A stretch of 64,000 nt of DNA from Anaerolineales bacterium. Its GTDB lineage: Bacteria; Chloroflexota; Anaerolineae; JAAEKA01. Shown here one piece after another: positions 27,467 to 36,313 of this stretch. The translations under genes were made by a program, and so were the position numbers. The notes beneath the pieces are model-generated. The model worked only from the letters and a program-made list of their open reading frames with translations, searched no databases and was not told the DNA's origin. The stretch is from the NCBI GenBank assembly GCA_020634615.1, contig JACKBI010000012.1:139597-203596 (forward strand), given 5' to 3'. The first letter of the stretch is position 1. Every line of letters begins with the position of its first letter.

Positions 27467-27533
27467 CGTCATTCCCGCGAAGGCGGGAATCTACGCGTCA
27501 CGATCGTGGGTTCCCGCCTTCGCGGGAACGACG
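27467..27533. repeat. ATTCCCGCGAAGGCGGGAAT palindrome pair (dRS3-like)
   Basis: Two self-complementary hairpins, around 27471-27490 and 27511-27528, are also complementary to each other, giving arms of about 23 bp. The core is the same as a repeat common in several proteobacterial genomes (dRS3 of Neisseria), so a widely dispersed class. It lies between convergent genes. Confidence 0.8.
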
Positions 27534-27565
27534 CATAGGGGAAGAAACACTCGATTCACCCGGTT

Positions 27566-28813
27566 CTACCCCGGACGGGCCAGCTCCAGCAGCAGCACCA
27601 CCACCACAGCCAATAGCAGACTCACCAGCCCGGCCAGCAAAATCAGTCGTAACACCGGCGGGTTAGCCGGCGCGCTGGGCAGGAAAGCTGGCTCCACCAC
27701 CTGCAGAGCGCCCACGTCGCGACTCTGCGCCTCCTTGAGACGCGCCTCGACCGCCTTGGCGCGCAGGAACTCCTGATCGCCCTGAGCGTTGGCCACCGCG
27801 CCCACCAGTCCGTTGTATTCGCTGCTCAGGCCGATCAACTGCGTCAAGTCGGCGCTGTGCTGGCTGATCAGCGATTCGTTCTCGGCGACAACAGCCCGCA
27901 ACGCAGCGGCGGCTGCCTGCTGCTCCCGCTCTGCCGACCGGTAGTCGCCTATCTGGCTGCGCAAGCCGGCAACCGTTTCCTGTAGTCGATCGATCTCCGC
28001 CAGTCCAATGGCATCCCCCTCGACGGTGTCGCTGATGACAGTCGCCAGCGTTTCCTCGACGGTTGTCAAGTCATCTTCGCTATCCGCGGCAAACTGTGTA
28101 TATTGCCTGGCCAGCGCGTCAGCCTGCCGTGAATCCACCAGCGCAGCGTCGCGGCGGCTTTCCAGGTCGCGCAACACGTCCTGCACCGCGTTGATCTCAC
28201 GCGGCAGGTCGCCGACATTGTGCTCCAGTTGGAACTGCAAGAGTGCGTCCTGTGCTGCGGTCACCGTCTTGGCCTGCTCAACCGCCTCGCTCTGGATGAA
28301 CTGGCCGGCCGCGGCTGCCGGTCGCGCGGTCAGTTCGTTGTAATAAGCCAGCGCATTCTCGACGTGTTTGTTGAGCACATCCATGGCCTCCTGGGGCGAG
28401 CTGCCTTCGTAGGAGACGGAAACGAAATCGCCGGCCTGGGTCGTTTCGAGGCCGGCCAGCAGAGTGTCGGCGCTGATGCTGAGTCCGAGGTCGTTGATGG
28501 TGCGCCAGGCGACCAGTGAACTGCGCAGCACGTCGTTGAAGTTGGCCTGAGTGACGGCGATCTGATCGGTGGCCGCGCCGACATTCAGGCGTGTGTAGAG
28601 CGTGACGTCTTGCGCATCCAGCGCTTGCGCTTGCATACGCAGCGACGAGCGATAGACCGGCGCGGCTGTCAGCGCAATCGCGGCGGTCACCACGACTGCG
28701 CCGACGACGAACAGCGCGATGATCCACCAGCGCCGCCGCAATATCGCCAAAATCGAGCGTCCGCCCTGTTCGGTCGATTCAGTTGTCTCAACAGGTTGGT
28801 TTGTTTGGTCCAT
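27566..28813 (-). CDS. Wzz-like polysaccharide chain-length/co-polymerase protein
   Basis: 415-aa inner-membrane protein with the Wzz plan: a short cytoplasmic N-terminus, first helix at about residues 30-53, a long periplasm-side coiled-coil domain with heptad-rich Gln, Ala and Glu, and a second helix near the C-terminus (about 390-411) after the Pro-rich PSAPANPP. These proteins set the length of exported polysaccharides together with a Wzx flippase and a polymerase. The flippase gene lies just upstream on the same strand. No tyrosine kinase domain is fused. Confidence 0.88.
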   Translation of the reverse strand: MDQTNQPVETTESTEQGGRSILAILRRRWWIIALFVVGAVVVTAAIALTAAPVYRSSLRMQAQALDAQDVTLYTRLNVGAATDQIAVTQANFNDVLRSSLVAWRTINDLGLSISADTLLAGLETTQAGDFVSVSYEGSSPQEAMDVLNKHVENALAYYNELTARPAAAAGQFIQSEAVEQAKTVTAAQDALLQFQLEHNVGDLPREINAVQDVLRDLESRRDAALVDSRQADALARQYTQFAADSEDDLTTVEETLATVISDTVEGDAIGLAEIDRLQETVAGLRSQIGDYRSAEREQQAAAAALRAVVAENESLISQHSADLTQLIGLSSEYNGLVGAVANAQGDQEFLRAKAVEARLKEAQSRDVGALQVVEPAFLPSAPANPPVLRLILLAGLVSLLLAVVVVLLLELARPG

Positions 28814-28830
28814 TTTTCCTTGTTCCGAGG

Positions 28831-28862
28831 AGTTCGACTCTTTCGGGAAAGTCGAACTTCTA
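28831..28862. repeat. GAAGTTCGACTTTC-type hairpin, family copy 1
   Basis: GAGTTCGACTCTTTC (28831-28845) pairs with GAAAGTCGAACTTC (28849-28862) across a short loop. The right end overlaps the last codon of the flippase. Similar hairpins lie at 34031-34066 and 34966-35005. Confidence 0.6.
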
Positions 28863-30326
28863 TGCGCGCTGCGAGCGGCTGTTTTTCAACCAGACCAGCA
28901 GCTTCGTGCCTTCCGTGCGCACCTGCTGGTCGCGCCACCACAGCAGCAATCCATAGACCGCCACCACGATCACGCCGGCGATTGCCAGCGCAGCAACGGC
29001 CCACGTGTTCAGAGATAGTAGCACCTGTTCCGCTCCGTAGCCAATCCCGGCCGCCACCAGTGAATACACGAACAGGGGCGTCAGGAGGCGCACATAGGTC
29101 GCCGAGCGCGCTTCCACAATCTTGTTCACCATGTGCGCAGAGATGGCGAAGTCCACAATCGCCACGGCCACCGACAGCACGCAGACGCCGATCAGCCCAC
29201 CCCAGCGAATGGCCGGGTAGAGCAGCGCCGTCATGGTGATCAGCCGCCAGAGCGCGATGCTGGACAGCCACTGCGGCTTGCCGCCCGACTGGAAGATGAT
29301 GCCCATGTTGGCGGCGATGGAGCGGATCAGCCCGTAGATGGCCAGGATCTGCATCGGCACGATGGCCGGCGCCCACTTGTCGGTCAGCAGCACGGTGACG
29401 AAGTCTCTGGCAAAGACAATGGTAACAATGGCGATCGGCATCGCCACCAGCGCCACCCGGTGCATGACCTCGAAATATGCGTTGCGCATGCGCGCCGCAT
29501 TGGTCTGCATCTGGCTGAAGGCCGGGAAGGTGACCCGGGTCACCAGCCGCGTGATGTTGGTGGCGGGCGTGTTGGAGATGCTGTACGCCATGCCGTAGTA
29601 GCCCAACGCGGCGTCACCCAGCATTCGTCCCACGAACAGGTCATCAACGTTGGTGACGCCGAAGATCAGCACCTGGCTGGCGGCGACGTGTTTGCCGTAG
29701 CCGAACAATTCGCGGAACAGCTTCATTTCGAACTGTAGCTTCGGCCGCCAGGGCGAGACGATAAACATGACAATCGTCGTCACCGAAGAGTTGATTAGCT
29801 CGCCGGCCACCAGCGCCCAGATGTTCCAGCCCGCCACCGCCAGCAGCACCGCGCACAGGTTGCCAACCAGCGAACCGACGAACTCCGGGATCACCTTCTT
29901 GCGAAAGTCCAGCTCCTTGAACAGCAGCGTGTATGGCACGCGGCTGACGCTGCTGATGACGATTGTCAACGCCAGCACCCGCAACACCGGCGTGACATCC
30001 GGGTTGCGAAAGAACTGGGCTACCAGCGGCGCCAGGATGAACGCCGCCAGATAGAGCATCACGCTGCTGGCGATCACCGTCCAGTGAGCCGTGTTCGCGG
30101 CCGCATCCACGTCGGACTGGCGGTAGATCAGCGCTGAACTAAAGCCAAGCTCCTGAAGGAACACCAGCGAGTTAATGGCCAGCATCGCGATGGCCAGCAG
30201 CCCGAAAAACTCCGGCGCCAGCAGCCGAGCCAGCACCAGACTGACCAGGAAGCCGACGCCGCGGTTCACCAGCATCGCGCCGCCTTCCCAGAAGACGCCG
30301 CGCGACACCTTGCCGCGCAGCGTCAC
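28860..30326 (-). CDS. polysaccharide flippase (Wzx/MOP superfamily)
   Basis: 488-aa polytopic protein with 12-14 helices, of the MOP exporter superfamily (polysaccharide-synthesis type). The N-terminal WEGGAMLVNRGVGFLVSLV is typical. It would flip lipid-linked glycan units across the membrane. The start overlaps the methyltransferase stop by 4 nt (30323-30326) and the Wzz-like gene follows, so the three genes form an operon for surface polysaccharide. Confidence 0.9.
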   Translation of the reverse strand: MTLRGKVSRGVFWEGGAMLVNRGVGFLVSLVLARLLAPEFFGLLAIAMLAINSLVFLQELGFSSALIYRQSDVDAAANTAHWTVIASSVMLYLAAFILAPLVAQFFRNPDVTPVLRVLALTIVISSVSRVPYTLLFKELDFRKKVIPEFVGSLVGNLCAVLLAVAGWNIWALVAGELINSSVTTIVMFIVSPWRPKLQFEMKLFRELFGYGKHVAASQVLIFGVTNVDDLFVGRMLGDAALGYYGMAYSISNTPATNITRLVTRVTFPAFSQMQTNAARMRNAYFEVMHRVALVAMPIAIVTIVFARDFVTVLLTDKWAPAIVPMQILAIYGLIRSIAANMGIIFQSGGKPQWLSSIALWRLITMTALLYPAIRWGGLIGVCVLSVAVAIVDFAISAHMVNKIVEARSATYVRLLTPLFVYSLVAAGIGYGAEQVLLSLNTWAVAALAIAGVIVVAVYGLLLWWRDQQVRTEGTKLLVWLKNSRSQRA

Positions 30327-31024
30327 GCGTGCGCTCCCCGCTTAACGGCCAGCAGCATCAGGTCGCGGGCAAACAGAGTCGGTCGCAACGCGGTCAGCAA
30401 CTCGTAGACGCGCGCCGGCCGGCCCCGTCCCAGCCATGCCGGATACAGACCGCGCACCCACAGGCTGGGATAGCCGGCCACATCAGTCAGCGCGAGACCG
30501 CGACTGCCCAGCAGGCCTGCCAGATCGGGCAGCGTAAAGAAGCGCAGATGCAGCCAGTCGGTGGGGGTGTTGGGCACGTAGGGAAAGCGACCGCGCAGCA
30601 GCCACCAACGCACCCGCCAATGCGCCGTGTTGGGGACGCACATCACCAGCCGCCCGCCGGGCTGTAGCACGCGCACGCACTCGTCCAGGTAATGGTCGAA
30701 ATCGACCCGATGCTCGATCTGCGAGTCGCTGAGGACGACGCTGAAGCTGGCATCGGCAAAGGGCAGCGGCTCGCGGTCCAGGTTGACCTGCTGGACGGGA
30801 ATGCCGCGCGCCTGCGCGCGCCGCAGCGCCTCGGCTGACAGATCGGTTCCGACCACCGAAGCGCCCATCTCCACCAGCCGCGCTGACAGCACGCCCGGTC
30901 CGCAGTCAACGTGCAGCACGGTGTCGTCGGGGCGGATATGGCGCACCAGCATAGCCTGACGGCGGGCATCGAAGGTGTCGCCCTGGCTTTGCCAGTAGTT
31001 GTCGTAAAAGGCTTCAAAATCCAC
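30323..31024 (-). CDS. class I SAM-dependent methyltransferase
   Basis: 233-aa Rossmann-fold methyltransferase. Motif I is VLHVDCGPGVLSARLVEMGA, motif II the acidic VVGTDLS, and the family's post-motif region is VVLSDSQIEHRVDFDHYLDE. The gene precedes a flippase with a 4-nt overlap, so the product probably modifies sugars or lipid-linked glycans (inference from context). GTG at 31024 is chosen: AGGA sits 7 nt before it, and the longer in-frame extension is only translated repeat sequence. Confidence 0.85.
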   Translation of the reverse strand: MDFEAFYDNYWQSQGDTFDARRQAMLVRHIRPDDTVLHVDCGPGVLSARLVEMGASVVGTDLSAEALRRAQARGIPVQQVNLDREPLPFADASFSVVLSDSQIEHRVDFDHYLDECVRVLQPGGRLVMCVPNTAHWRVRWWLLRGRFPYVPNTPTDWLHLRFFTLPDLAGLLGSRGLALTDVAGYPSLWVRGLYPAWLGRGRPARVYELLTALRPTLFARDLMLLAVKRGAHA

Positions 31025-31043
31025 GGTTATCCTAAACGGGCAC

Positions 31044-31095
31044 GGTCGGAGACCGGCCCAAGCTGTATGCTCCCGCTCCGGCCGGTCTCTTGACC
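31044..31095. repeat. GGTCTCCGACC palindrome family, copy 3
   Basis: GGTCGGAGACCGGCC (31044-31058) faces GGCCGGTCTCTTGACC (31080-31095). A further degenerate fragment, CACGGTCGGTCC, follows at about 31143-31154. It lies just upstream of the methyltransferase start. Confidence 0.75.
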
Positions 31096-31221
31096 GAGCC
31101 AGCACAGGAAGTCTGTAGACGCGTCCTTGCTCACGATATGGGCACGGTCGGTCCCTGCGGGATGCAAGCAAAGATCGGCCCAAGTAGAACCGTGGCAACG
31201 GGAAGGCGGCTGAAGCCGCGA

Positions 31222-33999
31222 CTACGAGCCATAGGTCGTTTTCGAAATCAGCGGCAGGTAGACCGGCGGGCTATACGCGTCGCCGAAATCAACGTGCACT
31301 GTGGCGCCCGGCGGCACCAGTACCACCACCTGGTTAGTGGTCGTGGAGGTGTGGAAGGGCGGGTCGGTCTCGGTCACTGTGTAGTTCTGGTTGACGGCCA
31401 GGTTGCCGAAGCCGTAGCTGCCGTCCGCGGCAGTGGTGGTCTGGCCGACCACTGCCGCGCCCTGTCGCAGACTCACGACAACACCGGCCAGGCCGCTTTC
31501 GCCCGCGTCGTGCGTCTGGTTGCGGTTGCTGTCACGCCACACCACGCCCTGGATACCACCGATAACCGGCGTATTGGTCGGCGTCGCTGTCGGCGAAGCC
31601 GTGGCGGTTGGCGTGCGGGTCGGCGACGGCGACGCGGTTGGTGTCGCGGTACGTGTCGGTGTGGCCGTGGGCGTGGGTGTCCGCGTTGGCGTGTTGGTGG
31701 GCGTGGGCGTGGGTGTTGACACCGGGTAAACGATCAGCAGCCGCGGCCGCTGGTCTACGGTCGGATACTCGCCGGACGCCATGGCATACTCCACCGAGGG
31801 ATCGTCGCTGCGCAGCAGCAGGCCCTGATTGGTGGCCGGGTTGGCCAGCCAGCCGGCCACCGCGCCGGTCAGATCAAGGCCCCAGCGGTAGTTGATGTTG
31901 TCCAGCGCGCGACTATCGACCGGCGTTGCGCCACGGTCGGCCGGCACGCCGTTGGCGCCGGGTTGGCTCCAGCTCTGGCCGTTGGCGGCCTGCAACCAAC
32001 TGGCCTGGTATTCGTTCCAGGCGCGGTTCAGCGGATAGGCGTTTACCGTGGCGACATTGTTGTTGCTGCGCCCGGTGACGTACATGCTCAGCGCGGCGAA
32101 ACGCACGCCGGTCACCAGAGCCTGCTGCGGCACACCGCTGAGATCGAAACGGACCACGCCGTTGAACGTGTTGGGTGAGCGAACCCGGAACTTCTGCGCG
32201 CCGCCGTTATAGGCGGTGGGATTCCACGAATCAAGATAGCTGTCGGAGGCGCCGCTGTAACCGGCGACACCTTCCTGCAACGTCACGGTCGCCATGGGTA
32301 AGGGCGACTGGCCGGGGTAGATACTGAGGCGGTGCGCGCCCGACGTAAGTGAGAGAGTCAGCTTGCCGCCCACCGGGTCAAGGGCCTGAGCGCTGTAGGT
32401 CGCCTGGTCCACAGCCACGTCTTCGACCACGTAACGGGTGTTGGGCAGGCCCAGCGCAGCCAGATCGACCTGCACGTCGACGCCGTAGATGTCCAGTACG
32501 TGCAGTGTAATCGTGTTGTTGCCTGCCAACTCGCCGGTAATCTCGCTCCAGCGCTCCTGCGCGCCGCGTTGGGTGAGGCGCACCCACCAGATCGTTGCCG
32601 ACGTGTCGCTAATGGCCTCGATCTGCGCGGGCGACTGGCCGCGCGTGAATCCGGCCAGCCATTGCAACTTGCTGGCATTGCCGCCCGGCACCGGCGTCGC
32701 ATGATCGCCTGGGAAGGTGGTCAGCGTGACCGGCGCGGCGGGATGCTCAGCCAGAATAGCAGCCAGCATGTCGCTGGAGTGGTGTGGGAAAACCACCGTG
32801 TCCTGCTGGGCTTGGTAGATGCGCAGCGGTGTGCTGCCCAGGTTGCGGGCGAAGGTGATGGGTGAGCGGCGCTGGTATTCGAAATAGGTGCCGTCATCGG
32901 GTGGGCCGCCGACCTCTTCCTCGATGAGCAACTGCCGCCACACAGGTGACTCTTCGTACCACTGTGCAAGTTCGGTCGGCCCGCGGTCATCGACAACGGC
33001 GGCGAAGAGACCCTGGTTTTTGGCCGCGGTCACCAGCGCGATCTGTCCGCCCAGGGACTGGCCGGTGAGGTAGATGCGGCTGGGATCGACGTTGTAGCGC
33101 TGCTGCACCCAGTGGATAGTGTCGAGCACATCCTGCTGGCTGGCGCGCGAGGCCAGCGGGTGTTCGCTGGGCGGCCGCGGATAGGGATTATGCTCGCCGT
33201 GCATGTCGGGCGCAGCCAGCAGCCAGCCGGCCTGGTTGGCCTCAGCGCCATAGTCGCCCAGCGCGGTCCAGCGGGTGTCGCCCCAACCGTGCAGCGCCAC
33301 CAGCAGCGGCGTCGGCAGGCTGGGCTGATAGCTGGAGGGAATCTGCACGACCGCCGGCTGCGCGCTGCCGTCATAGGTGCTGGTAAAGATGAAATCGATG
33401 ACCTGCGGGCCGGTGAGGTCTGGGCCTTCGATCACGAGATGGGCATTGACGACCCCCCACTCGTCGATCTCGCCGTTGGGGCGAACGCCGGTGGTCAATC
33501 GCAGGTGATTGCTGCCCTGGCGCAACACGGACGGGTCCAGCGCCCATTCCTTGGTCGCGCCGGGGTTGGGCGTGCAGTAGGTGCCGTTGGTGGCGGAGCC
33601 GTCGATGATGCTGCGGCCGATGAGCTGGTCGTTGAGGAAGATGTCGTTGAGCCGGCCAACGTTGTACTCGTCGGCTACCAGCCGCGCACTGGTGATGGTT
33701 CCCGTCCAACTCAGATAGAGGTCAGCTTCAGCGTTGTCCTCGGTGCCGGGATAACCGATCCAGAGACAGTCAGAGCTGGTGGAGGTGACCGTCCCCTGAG
33801 GAAAGTCGGCGGGCGGGTAGACTTGTGCAGCGGGGTTGCCAGCCGTGCCGGCCTGGCCAGCGCGGACAGAGATGCCCAGCAGTCCAGCAAGCAAGGCAAG
33901 GACGATCAGGACTGGCAGTCCTCGGAAGGATTGCCAGTCCTTGACTTGGGTGGCGAGAGAAACGGCCCTCGCGGGCCGCTGATTGAAAACGGTCTTCAT
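31222..33999 (-). CDS. large secreted esterase with DNRLRE and SdrD-B-like domains
   Basis: 925-aa exported protein. An N-terminal hydrophobic stretch (about residues 28-48) acts as a signal or anchor. Next come a jelly-roll-like region and an alpha/beta-hydrolase of the prolyl-oligopeptidase/feruloyl-esterase type with nucleophile elbow GQSLGGQ near residue 315. From about residue 565 to 765 there is a DNRLRE domain (DSYLDSWNPTAYN...). Then a 50-residue TPTPTPTNTPT linker, an SdrD-B-like domain (VVWRDSNRNQTHDAGESG) and a C-terminal YLPLISK. That C-terminal motif recurs in secreted proteins of Chloroflexota. The likely role is extracellular ester hydrolysis on polymers; the linker and C-terminus suggest attachment to the surface. 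Confidence 0.86.
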   Translation of the reverse strand: MKTVFNQRPARAVSLATQVKDWQSFRGLPVLIVLALLAGLLGISVRAGQAGTAGNPAAQVYPPADFPQGTVTSTSSDCLWIGYPGTEDNAEADLYLSWTGTITSARLVADEYNVGRLNDIFLNDQLIGRSIIDGSATNGTYCTPNPGATKEWALDPSVLRQGSNHLRLTTGVRPNGEIDEWGVVNAHLVIEGPDLTGPQVIDFIFTSTYDGSAQPAVVQIPSSYQPSLPTPLLVALHGWGDTRWTALGDYGAEANQAGWLLAAPDMHGEHNPYPRPPSEHPLASRASQQDVLDTIHWVQQRYNVDPSRIYLTGQSLGGQIALVTAAKNQGLFAAVVDDRGPTELAQWYEESPVWRQLLIEEEVGGPPDDGTYFEYQRRSPITFARNLGSTPLRIYQAQQDTVVFPHHSSDMLAAILAEHPAAPVTLTTFPGDHATPVPGGNASKLQWLAGFTRGQSPAQIEAISDTSATIWWVRLTQRGAQERWSEITGELAGNNTITLHVLDIYGVDVQVDLAALGLPNTRYVVEDVAVDQATYSAQALDPVGGKLTLSLTSGAHRLSIYPGQSPLPMATVTLQEGVAGYSGASDSYLDSWNPTAYNGGAQKFRVRSPNTFNGVVRFDLSGVPQQALVTGVRFAALSMYVTGRSNNNVATVNAYPLNRAWNEYQASWLQAANGQSWSQPGANGVPADRGATPVDSRALDNINYRWGLDLTGAVAGWLANPATNQGLLLRSDDPSVEYAMASGEYPTVDQRPRLLIVYPVSTPTPTPTNTPTRTPTPTATPTRTATPTASPSPTRTPTATASPTATPTNTPVIGGIQGVVWRDSNRNQTHDAGESGLAGVVVSLRQGAAVVGQTTTAADGSYGFGNLAVNQNYTVTETDPPFHTSTTTNQVVVLVPPGATVHVDFGDAYSPPVYLPLISKTTYGS

Positions 34000-34030
34000 A
34001 ATTGCTCTTACGATTCGATTTCGGCGGGAA

Positions 34031-34066
34031 GAAGTTCAACTTCTCCCGTTTTGAAAGTTGAACTTC
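34031..34066. repeat. GAAGTTCAACTTC hairpin, family copy 2
   Basis: GAAGTTCAACTTC (34031-34043) is self-complementary and also pairs with GAAAGTTGAACTTC (34053-34066). It lies between the promoter and the start codon of the esterase gene, so it would be in the 5' leader. Confidence 0.6.
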
Positions 34067-34092
34067 TCGTGCAAACGATCTACTAACACGGC

Positions 34093-34120
34093 ATTATACC
34101 CGACGGTGCGTCGATGTCAG
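34093..34120 (-). promoter_or_regulatory. promoter of the secreted esterase gene
   Basis: Minus strand CTGACA (34120-34115), 16-nt spacer, TATAAT (34098-34093), giving a leader of about 85 nt. Confidence 0.65.
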
Positions 34121-34358
34121 AAATGCCTGGTTCTCCCCCTTATGCCACATGCGGATTAAAAGAACATGAAAAAGTGATGCGCAGTCAATGACAGTATTGC
34201 AAGGATGGGGACTGGCCTTCCTCGAATGGTCCCACGAATACAGGAATGCATATCCCTCCGACGGCGCATTCGTGTTCTTGTGCCACGGGCGTTCATAGAC
34301 GGTTAGACCGCGCGCCTCATGGACTGTCGGCCGATCGGTCATACAGCCAGTATTTGCT

Positions 34359-34805
34359 CTATTCTTCGTTACGCCATAATCGGATCAGCAGACGAAAGAT
34401 GTCGCTCTCGGTGACGATGCCGGTCAGGTGGCGGCGGCCCGGTCCGGTCTGCGACTCGACCACCGGCAGGCCGGCGATCTTGTTCTCCACCATCATCTCG
34501 ACCGCGTCTACCAGGTCTGTGTCGCGGGTGACGACCAGCGGATCATGGGTCATAGCCTCCCAAACCGTCAGCCATTCCTCCTCGGCATCGGGCGCATAGG
34601 GGTTGGGGGTCTGTGCACCGGCCACGGAGGTCGCCTCGCGCAGGTCGCCCCAGCTGAGAATGCCCACGAGATCGCCGTCCTCGTCCACCACCGGCAGGCG
34701 GCGCACGTCCTCGGCTTCCATCAGCGCCTGGGCTTCGTCAAGGCTGGCATCGACTTCGACAGTGATTACCTCGATGGTCATGATATCGCCGACTTTGTGC
34801 GCCAT
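34359..34805 (-). CDS. CBS-domain pair protein
   Basis: 148-aa protein consisting of two CBS domains (about residues 1-60 and 85-145), which bind adenine nucleotides as a regulatory module. Landmarks are VGDIMTIEVITV, LPVVDEDGDLVGILSWGD and GLPVVESQTGPGRRHLTGIV. No catalytic domain is attached. A second stand-alone CBS gene lies at 39768. ATG at 34805 follows AAGGTGA. The C-terminal domain is split by a short insertion between VVES and LTGI. Confidence 0.88.
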   Translation of the reverse strand: MAHKVGDIMTIEVITVEVDASLDEAQALMEAEDVRRLPVVDEDGDLVGILSWGDLREATSVAGAQTPNPYAPDAEEEWLTVWEAMTHDPLVVTRDTDLVDAVEMMVENKIAGLPVVESQTGPGRRHLTGIVTESDIFRLLIRLWRNEE

Positions 34806-34860
34806 GGCGTGTCACCTTTCTGATTTGGTGGGTTGTGGCTGTTCCGTACCGCTAGCTCGA

Positions 34861-34889
34861 AGTTTATCACTCCTGGCTGCAAAAAACAA
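34861..34889 (-). promoter_or_regulatory. promoter of the CBS gene
   Basis: Minus strand TTGTTT (34889-34884), 17-nt spacer, TAAACT (34866-34861), about 56 nt before the start codon. Confidence 0.6.
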
Positions 34890-34904
34890 CAGGAACGCGT
34901 GAGC

Positions 34905-34929
34905 CGCGCCGGCTGCTTTGGCCGGCGCG
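34905..34929 (-). terminator. GC-rich hairpin downstream of the aminotransferase
   Basis: CGCGCCGGC/GCCGGCGCG, 9-bp perfect stem with a seven-base loop (TGCTTTG). It lies about 80 nt after the minus-strand aminotransferase stop; CAAAGCA in the loop and a T-rich stretch (TTGTTTTTTGCAG) beyond it on the minus strand fit termination. Confidence 0.55.
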
Positions 34930-34965
34930 ATTCCGCGTCCCTGCGGATGAGTGGTGCGGCGCGAT

Positions 34966-35005
34966 CTCAGGAGTTCAGCTTCTTCCTGGAAGTTGAACTC
35001 CTGAG
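34966..35005. repeat. CTCAGGAGTTCAGCTTC hairpin, family copy 3
   Basis: 17-nt arms (34966-34982, 34989-35005) with one mismatch and a six-base loop, containing the GAAGTTGAAC core of the family at 28831 and 34031. It ends four nt before the aminotransferase stop codon. Confidence 0.65.
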
Positions 35006-35008
35006 CAT

Positions 35009-36286
35009 TTATGCCAGTTCGGCCTCAGCCAGCGCGAACGTCGAACGCTCGCCGGCCAATCGCTCCTTCAGCACTGTGCCAAGGCGACGAATGCCTTCCT
35101 CGATCATCTCGGGGCGGGCCATGGAGAAGTTGAGACGCATAGTGTTCTTGCCGCTGCCATCGGGATAAAAGGCGTGGCCGGGCACGAAGGCGACCCGCTG
35201 GCTCTCGACCGCTTCCACAAGCAGTTCCGCCGTGTCGATGTGCTCCGGCAGCCAGGCCCAAAGGAACAGGCCGCCGTCGGGCCGCGTCCAGGTCACTTCG
35301 CTGGGGAAGTAGCGATCCATAGCCGCCAGCATCACATCGCGCCGCTCCGTGTACACCTCGCGGATCAGCTTGACATGCTGGTCCAGCCTGCCGTCCCTGG
35401 CAACCTCGTAGGCCACCATCTGGGTGAAGGTGCTGGTGTGCAGATCCATGCCCTGCTTGCACTGCACGCAGCGGGCGATCACATCTACCGGCGCGACGAT
35501 CCAGCCCAGTCGCAGGCCGGGCGCCAGCGTCTTGCTGAAGGTGCTGGTGTAGATGATGTTGCCGGTCAGGTATCCCTTGCCATCAAGCGCCCGGCTCTCC
35601 AGGTTTTCGCAGTCCAGTTGTACCAGCGACGGCAGATGATCGCCGGAATAGCGCAGTTGGCCGTAAGGGTCATCCTCGATGATGGGGACGCCGTAGTGGT
35701 CGGCCATTTGCACCAGGGTCATGCGCCGCTCCAGGGTCAGTGTTACGCCACCGGGGTTCTGGAAGTTCGGCAGGATGTACATGAACTTGGGGCCGGCCCG
35801 CAGCGCCTCCTCCAGCAGTTCCGTGCGCAGACCATCCTGGTCGATGGGTACGGTCACATAGCGGGCTTGATAAGCAGCCCACGCTTGCAGCGCACCCAGA
35901 TAGGTCGGACGTTCTGTCAGAATCTTGTCGCCGGGGTTGATCAGCAGCCGGCCGATCAGATCCAGCGCCTGCTGCGATCCGGAGGTGATCAGCACGTTCT
36001 CGGGATGGGCGAGGATGCCGTGGCGCGCCATATGCTGCACGATCAGCTGACGCAGCGGCAGGTAGCCCTCGGTGGTGCTGTACTGGAGAGCCTTGGGCGC
36101 CATCTCGCGCAATACCTTGTCGGAAGCGGCTTGAAACGCCTCAGTCGGGAAGACTTCCGGCGCCGGCAGGCCGCCGGCAAAGGAAATCACATCAGCTTGC
36201 TCGGTTAGTTTCAGCAGCTCGCGGATGATAGAGCTGCCCATGCCCTCAGTGCGCAGGGCATAGCGGTATTTCCAGGGGGTTGTCAT
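35009..36286 (-). CDS. PLP-dependent aminotransferase (LysN/2-aminoadipate type, class I)
   Basis: 425-aa fold-type I aminotransferase without the GntR domain of MocR regulators. Landmarks are ISFAGGLPAPEVFPTE, LITSGSQQALDLIGRLL, and the PLP lysine in YTSTFSKTLAPGLRLGWIV. The family includes 2-aminoadipate, leucine and aromatic aminotransferases with broad substrate range. ATG at 36286 is chosen: AAGGAA lies 8 nt upstream and the conserved domain begins there, whereas a 61-codon extension would run through a palindromic repeat. The location between stress protein and CBS genes gives no substrate clue. Confidence 0.9.
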   Translation of the reverse strand: MTTPWKYRYALRTEGMGSSIIRELLKLTEQADVISFAGGLPAPEVFPTEAFQAASDKVLREMAPKALQYSTTEGYLPLRQLIVQHMARHGILAHPENVLITSGSQQALDLIGRLLINPGDKILTERPTYLGALQAWAAYQARYVTVPIDQDGLRTELLEEALRAGPKFMYILPNFQNPGGVTLTLERRMTLVQMADHYGVPIIEDDPYGQLRYSGDHLPSLVQLDCENLESRALDGKGYLTGNIIYTSTFSKTLAPGLRLGWIVAPVDVIARCVQCKQGMDLHTSTFTQMVAYEVARDGRLDQHVKLIREVYTERRDVMLAAMDRYFPSEVTWTRPDGGLFLWAWLPEHIDTAELLVEAVESQRVAFVPGHAFYPDGSGKNTMRLNFSMARPEMIEEGIRRLGTVLKERLAGERSTFALAEAELA

Positions 36287-36313
36287 CGGTTGTTCCTTGC
36301 TTTCGAGCGGAAG

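Larger units (their letters stand above)
34000..34358. other. intergenic region with hairpin and promoter, no gene
   Basis: About 360 nt upstream of the esterase. It holds a hairpin repeat (34031-34066) and a promoter (34093-34120). The rest, including an 82-codon minus-strand frame at 34094-34342, shows no ribosome-binding site or recognisable protein and part of it (CACGAATACAGGAATGCAT) resembles the repeat at 56267. Confidence 0.5.

Noticed and set aside
30323..31198. Long version of the methyltransferase starting at 31198
   Set aside because: The extra 58 codons translate the GGTCTCCGACC repeat; the GTG at 31024 has a ribosome-binding site and matches the domain start.
34094..34342. 82-codon minus-strand frame in the esterase upstream region
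   Set aside because: No ribosome-binding site, starts away from any promoter, overlaps the promoter of the esterase and includes repeat-like sequence.
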